Below the pieces are notes generated by a model that ran no database searches, had not been told where the DNA came from, and saw nothing but the letters and a program-made list of their open reading frames with translations. DNA of 64,000 nucleotides from Oppiella nova (lineage: Eukaryota > Arthropoda > Arachnida > Sarcoptiformes > Oppiidae). Position numbers and translations under genes: made by a program. Location: the NCBI GenBank assembly GCA_905397405.1, contig CAJPVJ010000005.1, positions 62,001 through 126,000 of the forward strand, read 5' to 3'. Below, one piece after another: positions 55,361 to 64,000 of this stretch (position 1 is its first letter; the number at the start of each line of letters is the position of its first letter).

Positions 55361-55493
55361 ATTTGAACCATATTTTTATAGATATAAAAGAGTAGAAAAT
55401 AAATGCAATTTAGAGCTTAGACTAAAATTATTACACTTTTATCTAATATATTGTTATAAGAAGTGAACACAAAAGTGGAAATAGACGTGAGAG
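55361..55493 (+). repeat. Partial copy of the left half of the 52407 element
   Basis: Positions 55371-55493 match 52488-52610 base for base, about 123 bp at a constant offset of 2883. Just upstream, ten bases of the inner arm (ATTTGAACCA) remain, with a 7-base deletion relative to the full element. The similarity stops at the GA-rich tract, so the right half and outer arm are missing. The identity implies recent copying. Confidence 0.8.
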
Positions 55494-56529
55494 GGGAGAG
55501 AGTGAGAGAGACGGTAGGGATGGGAGAGCACATCATAACCATATAAAATGATATTCTCATCCAATATCATAATAATCGAGAACATGTCAATAGGAACTGC
55601 AGAATTGATGGCTGCAAACAACTGTGGGCCATATGGCTGCACATCACTGCTAACATTACTGTCCTTTATATATATTTATATATATAGCCATTGAGTATAT
55701 TATAATAATCATCAAAAACTATTGCAATGTATGGTTGGATGCGGCGGTGAATGCGTGCGAACTGACGGAACACAACAAACAACACAAACTATAACATCAA
55801 AAAAATATCGTTCACTTGAGTTAGTGTTTGTGCACTTGTTTTGTGGCATCTCTTCAATCCGAGTGCCCATTAAACGCACGAAAAGCAATACAATCAATGA
55901 ATGCCATACACTGTTTGATGGCTTTCAGTGATGAGCAGCTCTACTCCACTCTCTATCAACTATTTGGCCCCCGATTCCCATATAAAGAGCCCATCTATTG
56001 CTATATATTTTTCATTTCTCTATGATTACGGCCTACTCTCACTTATGCCAACATCCAAACCAATCAGTTGTTGATACCATTAAACGCATCAAAATATGTT
56101 TGCATTACTTTTATTTTGTTGGCTTCAAATCAAATCATTGAAATATTCACGATATAGTCAATCGGCAAACTCTTATCCATTACTATCGGCCAAATAAAGA
56201 TCAAAAAACAAAAAATTGTAATCAAAACAATCGCATCGACTGTTTTGTATGTCTGAGCTCATATACAGGGCTTTTGTGATGTTTTATGAGTATAATAATA
56301 AGAGCGCATATAATAATATATAATACATAATACGTAATGTCATTTGGGCTGAGGCTCACCAAAGTCTCATCACTGGCATAGGCATAGACTCATCATTTGA
56401 GAGCCATTGCCATCAAATGGGAATTGCAATCGAAAGGCACCAAAAAACAAATGAAGTGAAAGCAATAGATTTGTGTTACACAGCATAACACACATAACAT
56501 ATTCACTGAATGATCGTCATTGAGATGAG

Positions 56530-56532
<3 letters not shown>

Positions 56533-56569
<37 letters not shown>
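56533..56569 (+). repeat. (GA)n array, 37 bp
   Basis: Followed by a GT-rich patch near 56620-56720. Confidence 0.97.
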
Positions 56570-56573
<4 letters not shown>

Positions 56574-57622
56574 TGGAGAGTTTGGTAAGTTGTTGGGAAA
56601 CCGCAAGAACAGTATCCCATATGTGTGCTATGGATGTATGGATTGTATGGCATGTATGGTGTGGTGGATGTGTGTGTTTGTGGTGGTGTTGTGCCCATTT
56701 TGGTGGTCAGTGGTGTGTGAAATGCACGCACCTAACTGGAAATTCATGAAAACCTAAAACGCCAATCTCTTTTGGCACACGTAGTCAATACACTCATAGC
56801 ATTTCAATATTGCTTTATTGCTCTCTTCAACATAAACTGCATTTTGTGATGAATTGCTGATACTTTTCGTACGTTAATTGCAAATACATTTTAAAGGCTT
56901 TTACATAAAACTCATAAATATATGATATGGAAAATCATATTAATATTTGCACAGAATATTCTGTACAATATATGAGCCGCCGATATATAGTGAGATAGCC
57001 GTATATTGTGTGCTCATAAAAAGTGCCAAAAAGTTGATGAACAGTAAAAAGTGATTGAAGTGCAAAACATTATATAACAATACAAATCGAAATTAAAAAT
57101 GTGAGCCATTATTACAATATTAAAACCATTTTTTCTCTGTTCACATGTCGTTCCCCACCTTTACGTGAATCGAACGGCGCTATTATTAACTTATTATGTA
57201 TTTTATTTTCTATCGTCACTACAACTATATATTTAGCATAAAATACAGTCGACTTATGTTTTAATGATTTAGCGATTGCCCGCACATCACACAAACATTA
57301 AGTGTATTGTTTTGTTGAGATTTTATTTGATATAAGAATTGTATTAAGTGTGTGAATAGAGAATAATTTGCAAACAACTTTCGCAATGAATAGCTCACTA
57401 TCTAGTGATTGAATAGTGTGTTGAGAATGTAATGTTTAACTCACAAACGAGTGTAAACTATTCACAGGTGCTCATAAGGTAAGGGCAGAGTTGGGTAATA
57501 CATGCTATCAGATAGTTGCGAGTCTGTATTTGCCCCCTGAGTGCCATACAGATGTCTTTCACATACAAATACAAAACACTTTGTATGGTTGCAAACGAGC
57601 GTAAAAACACTTTACACACACA

Positions 57623-57626
<4 letters not shown>

Positions 57627-57664
<38 letters not shown>
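57627..57664 (+). repeat. (GA)n array, 38 bp
   Basis: Preceded by a short CA run. Confidence 0.97.
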
Positions 57665-57668
<4 letters not shown>

Positions 57669-58633
57669 AGATTGTCTCTGGTGTGTTTGTGTGTAAGTGT
57701 GGCGCTGATAGTGGATGTAAGGGATGATAATATGAGTGTTAGTGATGGGTAGAGAAGGTGGTGGTGCACTGGTATGGTATGGTATGACTGGTATTGAGTT
57801 AAGTTGAGCTTTCGTTTGGTGATTATTATGATGACAGACCCTATCATTAGATGATAGCTGTGCCGACGGTTCGCTTCACTTATTGATCGCCGGATCACTA
57901 CTACTGACGATACCGTTTGTCTCAATACATATGAGAATAGGGACCCAATGGCTGTCATTATTGTTATTATTACTATATTATCAATAATTTCATTCTTCTT
58001 TACATTTGATAGTCTAATAGTGAAAACTTATCGTCGTTTTTGTGTATTAACACAATAGGTATTATCGTTTGTCGACAACAACGTGTACATAAAGAGCCCC
58101 ATATTATAATTAAATGTGTATTTTATGCTTATATCGTATCGGAATAATAAATATTTTATATTATTATAGAATTGTTTATTATTTTAATTTTCAATTCCTA
58201 AACGTTTGCGTCAAATGATAGCAATATATATTTTGTTTATATTAATATGTTTTTGCATTTCTTTTTATTTTCAATATAAAATCCAGAATTCAAACAACTT
58301 TTATAAATATATTAATCTATTTTTTCCTAAATAATCGAATATTTCATTAATGAAAGCGAAATAATATATCAAAAAATAATAATAATTGTGAGGAAATTGA
58401 AGAGTGAATGCATGACAAGAGACTATACAGTGGTATCGGTTGGTGCCATCCACTCATACCAGTGTTATTGACGTTAGAAAATCAATCGATCGATGGGTCG
58501 ATAAAATTGATTACTGAATGTTCGGCTATTACTATACCAATAGAAAGTGAGAGTACATTGAAAGCCCAGCAGTACTGCGACTATGGGTTTAACATAGAGT
58601 ATGAGAGCATACATATAGTCATAGACACAGTGA

Positions 58634-58653
58634 AGTACAGAATATTCTGTACT
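58634..58653. repeat. 20-bp perfect palindrome with ACAGAATATTCTGT core
   Basis: AGTACAGAATATTCTGTACT. The same 14-base core occurs at 56951-56964, and a one-mismatch version lies near 63809-63826. The GAA-TA-TTC centre has the form of a heat-shock-element dimer, but function is not supported. Confidence 0.8.
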
Positions 58654-59116
58654 GTATATATATATAAAGTACACATGGAGTGATAGAAATCCATTATTGC
58701 ATTTGTGAGCCAATGCTTCACAAATGCCTCCGATATCTCCTTTCAATACATCACACAATCAATCGATAAATATGGTTGAGGTGTGAGTTGTCTGTTGTGT
58801 CAGTACAGCCAGACTCGTGACTGTCATTCACAGCCACCCTTTACACCGTATCAACCATTGGCTCCAAATCTAACGGTGTGTTTGAGCAATGAATCACAAA
58901 ATAATGTCTAAAATAGTATCGAATGGTTTCACTTGAATTGTATGAGCATTGAATTGAGTGCATAACCAAAACACATAACTGTTGTCAACGGAGAGCTTAA
59001 CACACAGAAGGCATTCATACAATCTGTACAATTGAGTACAAATTTTGCTCAAATACACAACATTTAGTTTATTTTGATTTACTTTTTTTGTGCACAAAAA
59101 AGCGCAACAAAACCAA

Positions 59117-59119
<3 letters not shown>

Positions 59120-59153
<34 letters not shown>
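59120..59153 (+). repeat. (GA)n array, 34 bp
   Basis: Uninterrupted; followed by tandem GGATA units. Confidence 0.97.
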
Positions 59154-59158
<5 letters not shown>

Positions 59159-61855
59159 TATAAGGATAGGGATAGGGAATGATGGCAATAGGCAATAGAC
59201 CTCCTCTACAATCTGTCGACCACTTGAAGACACTCGACATTACATAAAGAATATGAGAGGAAATAGTTTCTCAAAAAACTCGGGCGACATATGATTGAAT
59301 GGGCGCTCAAACATCAATCGTAATCCTCATTTGTTTGGCCACCACTACTGGGTTTGGGTCCACTATTTATGCGGACATGGAATCAATCAGAGCCTCAATT
59401 GATGGGATGATCGATGGCCACAATTACCCATAAAACCAGTGATGGATCGATACTCAACTCGATTACAGACAAAATGAATAAAGAATTTGTTTGATAGCTA
59501 TTGGTTCACAGCTTTAAAGCTTTTCATTTATTATTTAAAGTTAACGTCAAATATTTTTGCACTCTTTTTATTCCTTCAATATTTCGGATTAAATTTCTCA
59601 TCTTTTTTTATACAATTTGTTTGATAGAAGTTTTGAGATTTTCTTTAGTATTTGAGGGCAAGAAAAAGGCAAACGTTTATAGACTAACGGATCAAATGTA
59701 TAAAAAGCAAAAATAATCAAAATTATTGATTTTATCGACAAAAATATGGCGATTCTTATCGATTTTATTCCGATCGATACGTATTGTGAATGAAAATTCA
59801 TATGTTTTCTCAGTTTTATTGTTCAGATCGCGTTTCAAATAGTTTTGTAAATTTACTTTTGAAATGTCTTATTATTTGTAAAAATATTTTACAATTTTTA
59901 TTACTATTATATTAATGTGTAATTCGTGATAAATTGTCTCAAATATTTTTATGACATATCATGACAATTGGATTTCAATAATCATAAATAAATATAATAA
60001 TAATCAATAAATTAATTTTTAAATGTCATAACAAGTGACAGTAAATTATTATTTCCATGAAATAGAGGAAAATATTTCAAATAAATAATTTATAAAGAAT
60101 TTAATTTATCGATTGAATAGATTAGGAAGAAATAAAGAAATTCCAGATTCTCGACACCAGAATTCAATATATTTAATGCAATTCTTAACTGATATTCAAA
60201 AGTTTAGCAAACAATTGAATGATTGACAATAAAACTGATGCAATCAGATAAGGCGAGAGGAATGCCTGAAAAGCCAAATCCCTGCAGTGATCGAGAGCTA
60301 AAGTGTTAAATCTACAGGTAGTACAGCTATGGTGGTGGTGGAGCACTGGTAGTAAGACAGTGTGTTGTGCTAGTGATGCCAATGCATCGCTTCACTAAAG
60401 CATGAATAGCAAAAAAGTCATCTGAGATTAGTAGCTATTTTTTGTCTGTCAAAACAAACTTCAAAAAACTGCATCTCTCTCTCCCCTCCCTCTCCCTCTC
60501 TGCCGATCTTTGTATGTGTAAGTCTGTGTGCTCTCCCTGTGCTTATATGCCAGTGCTGTGCCTCTAACTATTTAATCATATAAAGAATAATAATGAGTAA
60601 CGAACTTATTTAATACTGAATAAAGAAATGAATTCCACGCATAAGTAAAATACTAATGAAAAATATTGATTTCTAGTGAAATGTGAAATGAAATTTGAAT
60701 CTAAAACATACAGATATGTATGTATTTATATAATATTCTTATTATTAGTTATGACAAAATCTATACATTTTATGCTTTCATAGTATAATATATGTATCAA
60801 CCGATGATTAGAAATGTTTGTTAGAAAATTGTGTTTTTATTCAATTAAGTAATTCTAGCAAAAAACCTGTGCGATAAAAAAATGTACAGAATTTGTTGGT
60901 CTATTTGAGATCCGAAATAAAGAATATAATCAATAAAATAAAGTGTGTTTTGTTGGCGAATCAAAAAATAAAAAATTTTCTGCCATTTAAGCGCTAATAA
61001 AATTCTTTACATATCAATAATAATAATAAAAGTATAAAAATAATAATTTTAATGGTTTTGGCTGTAAATTTCATTTGTAGAGAGAATTTGTGTTCACTTT
61101 GTCGTAAAGAACATCTGTATTGAAATCACAATAATAAAGAAAATTTTTAATATTTAAATGGATTAATATTTAAATGCAAATACGCCAAAATCTACAGCAA
61201 AATAATTTTTTAATGCCTTTTTTCGCGGGAATAGTTTAAATTGATTTTCTATTTATTCATTTCATTACTCGCACACAGCCATTGCAATCGGCATTTAAAT
61301 TGAATTTCTGTGTTATCTCGCTATAATAAATATGAATTTTAATCTATCCATACATTTAATGGCACCAAAAAACAAGAGCACAAATGTATTGCCAAATATT
61401 TTAATATTCTGTTTCGATAGTAACTTATTTGTCATAAAGAGTTACAACTATTTCCCATTCAAATGACTTTTTCAGCCCTAATATTACAGATTTTCCTAAA
61501 AAACATATAATCATTTAAATATTTAACTAATGAATGGATAACTTGATTTGAAATCATTACGTGTTTTTATAAGTAAGAAAACAATATTTTCTCAAACAAA
61601 GACTTCTGTCTTTTTAATGTTTAAATATTTCTGTTTAATCAAATCAAATGAATTACATAAATGCATGTCATAAGTGAACTAAAATGTATTTCAAATTTAT
61701 CTATCGTTTGTCTCACATAACGACCAAATGTTATAAAACATGGAAACAATGAGCGCATTGAGTGCCTGAGAAATACATGAAAAGCATTATATAAAACACA
61801 AACATTTAGAGAAAAAAAGCAGTCATGACTTAAGTAGATTCATGTCTTGTAATTC

Positions 61856-61860
<5 letters not shown>

Positions 61861-61888
<28 letters not shown>
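61861..61888 (+). repeat. (GA)n array, 28 bp
   Basis: Uninterrupted. Confidence 0.97.
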
Positions 61889-62593
61889 TCCCATTATACA
61901 GCACCTGATCTATTACAAAAGCTATTGTGTGTCAATATATGTATAAAACGTTTTACTCTCAATAATTATATCGTAATTTTGTGTGCAATAAATCCGAAAA
62001 TCGATGTAAGAAATTACAGAAATAAAAAATGAATAAAATAATTACAAATAAGTCATTAAAATTTGAGAGATGGGTGCGCACAGGCATACTCCTCATCGCT
62101 GTCAATGAACTTGTTATTATACTGTATATATATAAGCAGCCAATAGTTAAGGTGCAGTAAAACAATTGATGATTTCATGTAAAACAGTATAAAACCTCTA
62201 GGATTTACTTACAATTGCAAATCACTTATACCTTACATACAGTTTATACCCTATATAAGTATAGTTTAAGGGGACAGGCGATTGAAATATCAGTGAACAT
62301 ATCTGTTTCACATAAGTATTAATCACACCCACGTCTTGAGTCCGTACATTGATTAGTGTAGAAAAATATTTCTCCTCTAATATTTGTGTTCATAATTAAC
62401 TCATTTTGAAAACACATATAAGAATAGAGTAGAAAAACTCGAACAAAAAAAAGGAAAGTAAAACAGGAATATATTCTAATATAACACCAAATATACTACA
62501 GTTTCCCCTGTGATGTACTCTCTGACTCTCAATATGGAAAAAACTTATTATATTTATTATCTCAGATGCAATAATTTAGTAGTTTTTAACGAT

Positions 62594-62596
<3 letters not shown>

Positions 62597-62644
<48 letters not shown>
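62597..62644 (+). repeat. (GA)n array, 48 bp
   Basis: Longest array in the window, with one AAA interruption near 62632. Confidence 0.97.
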
Positions 62645-63068
62645 TTATCATTAAATTATTAAGAAAACTCGACACTAAGTTCTTTGTTAGTGATGTGAAG
62701 CATAGCTTTTGTTTTGAATCGCAAATCATTTGCATTTGTTAGCAAAATATCTTAATATAAATATGTATAAAAAACTAATATATATATTGTGTTGTGATGT
62801 AGATTATAGTTAGGGATGAAAATGAATGAACCAAAATATAATTACTGGCAATATTTGCGACTCACAGGCACAGCACCGGTATAAAAACCAATTACTATTA
62901 ACATTGCCATTGTATGTATGACTGCCATTATTACTGAGTGAGTCCTTAACAGTTAGAGTCAGAAAAAACAGTACAACTAATTAGCATAAGAAGAAGAAGT
63001 CTATGAAAAAGCATCGAATGATCGCAAAACAAAGCCATCATCTATTGAGACAACGGCTCTCATTCATA

Positions 63069-63072
<4 letters not shown>

Positions 63073-63109
<37 letters not shown>
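63073..63109 (+). repeat. (GA)n array, 37 bp
   Basis: Uninterrupted. Confidence 0.97.
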
Positions 63110-63113
<4 letters not shown>

Positions 63114-64000
63114 TAATTTCCATTTCTATCAACATTTTTTATTTTTAGAGCTTTTTGTCTACATCTCTCTCTTCCCCATCCTATTCTATGCATCCAATAG
63201 TGGCGTATCTCCCTCTCTCTCTCTCTCCCCTATTATTTCATTTAAATTAGTTTTTATAAACAAAAAACTTTACATACAAGTAGCCGAAAAAGTTTTTCTA
63301 TTACCACTGCATTGACATAAAGATTAAAATGATATAAAATTTTGTTGTTTTAATTCTTAATCTACAGTATAGTTTCACACAAAATACTGAATATTTTGCC
63401 ACTATTTACAGATTCTCATACATTCAGTGCTGAAGTATTGGTTGCAATGCTATGGGAATGCAATGCAATGCTATATAGCATATAAGTTTTATTAGTGTCT
63501 CAAATGAATTCATAGCCTATCAATGGATGCGATGGTAGACTATCCATGGATGCCTGTGCCTCCCAATGGCTTAGGTCTACGTCACTAAAACATTATTCTC
63601 AAACAAATTTAATATTCGGATCAATAGAGAAAAATTCATTTGAATACATTAAAGCGCTTCAAATATCTAAACATAAATTTAGGTTTTCATAGATAGCTAT
63701 GGAGAGTAACATTCACTACATAACAGTGTTGATGAACATTATATGACGAGAGACTCATATATTGTATACATAGTATATATTGATATATACATTGCCTGTG
63801 TTTACATATACGGAATATTCTGTATATAATATAAATTTACATCAATACCAATCTGTCTATACTTTTTTAAAATACCGAACAAAAGTTCTTTAATAACATA
63901 TAAATACATATGAATTCATGCGATTCTATCGCCAAACAGCAAAACATATAAAATATATATTAAATATATATATATTGAAAATAATATTATTTTTTTATTG

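Larger units (their letters stand above)
35692..64000 (-). other. Upstream intron of the CASP/CUX1-type gene, running off the right edge
   Basis: This lies upstream of the acceptor at 35692 on the gene's strand. In vertebrates the segment before this exon encodes only about 21 residues, including a YWK-FDL motif, and sits behind a very long first intron. The same arrangement would explain 28 kb without an exon here. The stretch carries about thirty GA/CT arrays, the inverted-repeat element at 52407-52988 and its relatives, and the tandem duplication at 49809-50154. No start exon, CpG-rich promoter or other gene could be supported. Confidence 0.65.

Noticed and set aside
57458-57958. Longest gap-free open frame (166 codons, minus strand)
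   Set aside because: Its middle is a serine-leucine run from the (GA)n array at 57627-57664, and the flanks have no domain or codon signal. The same applies to similar frames at 8618, 9592, 22323, 37635, 41102 and 56393.

Overview
This looks like nuclear DNA from an animal, most likely an arthropod. It is strongly AT-rich, has no operon-like gene packing, and carries about fifty (GA)n/(CT)n microsatellites in 64 kb. Species cannot be determined; an arthropod with large introns (for example a mite or other chelicerate) would fit, but that is inference.

The only gene I recognise with confidence is a CASP/CUX1-type gene on the minus strand. Two internal coding exons of its conserved N-terminal coiled coil are present, at 35581-35691 and 25847-25973. 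They have matching phases, good splice sites and the same intron positions as I recall for vertebrate CUX1/CASP. The rest of the window then reads as introns: 35692-64000 (upstream of the first seen exon, running off the right edge), 25974-35580 (9.6 kb between the exons) and 1-25846 (downstream, running off the left edge). The start exon and the next downstream exon were not found.

Inside the 9.6-kb intron, 29.1-30.6 kb is less AT-rich and holds three exon-like open frames that I cannot assign to a family. One is on the minus strand (29185-29353) and reads in frame through a (CT)n array. One is on the plus strand (30007-30243) behind a plausible branch point and acceptor. One is on the minus strand (30282-30623) and has a signal-peptide-like stretch. 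They are candidates for a nested gene or alternative exons, not established genes.

Repeats dominate the rest. A 582-bp element with 78-bp terminal inverted repeats (52407-52988) has a (GA)n array in its middle. Partial copies match its left half (55361-55493, near identical) and its right half (50655-50996, diverged), and both break off at the microsatellite. A 172-174-bp unit is tandemly duplicated at 49809-50154. A 507-base assembly gap (3257-3763) is flanked by sequence that reappears 1-1.5 kb downstream, inverted on one side and direct on the other, which suggests a local assembly problem or a real foldback duplication. No rRNA, tRNA, CRISPR, retroelement coding region or complete transposase was seen.
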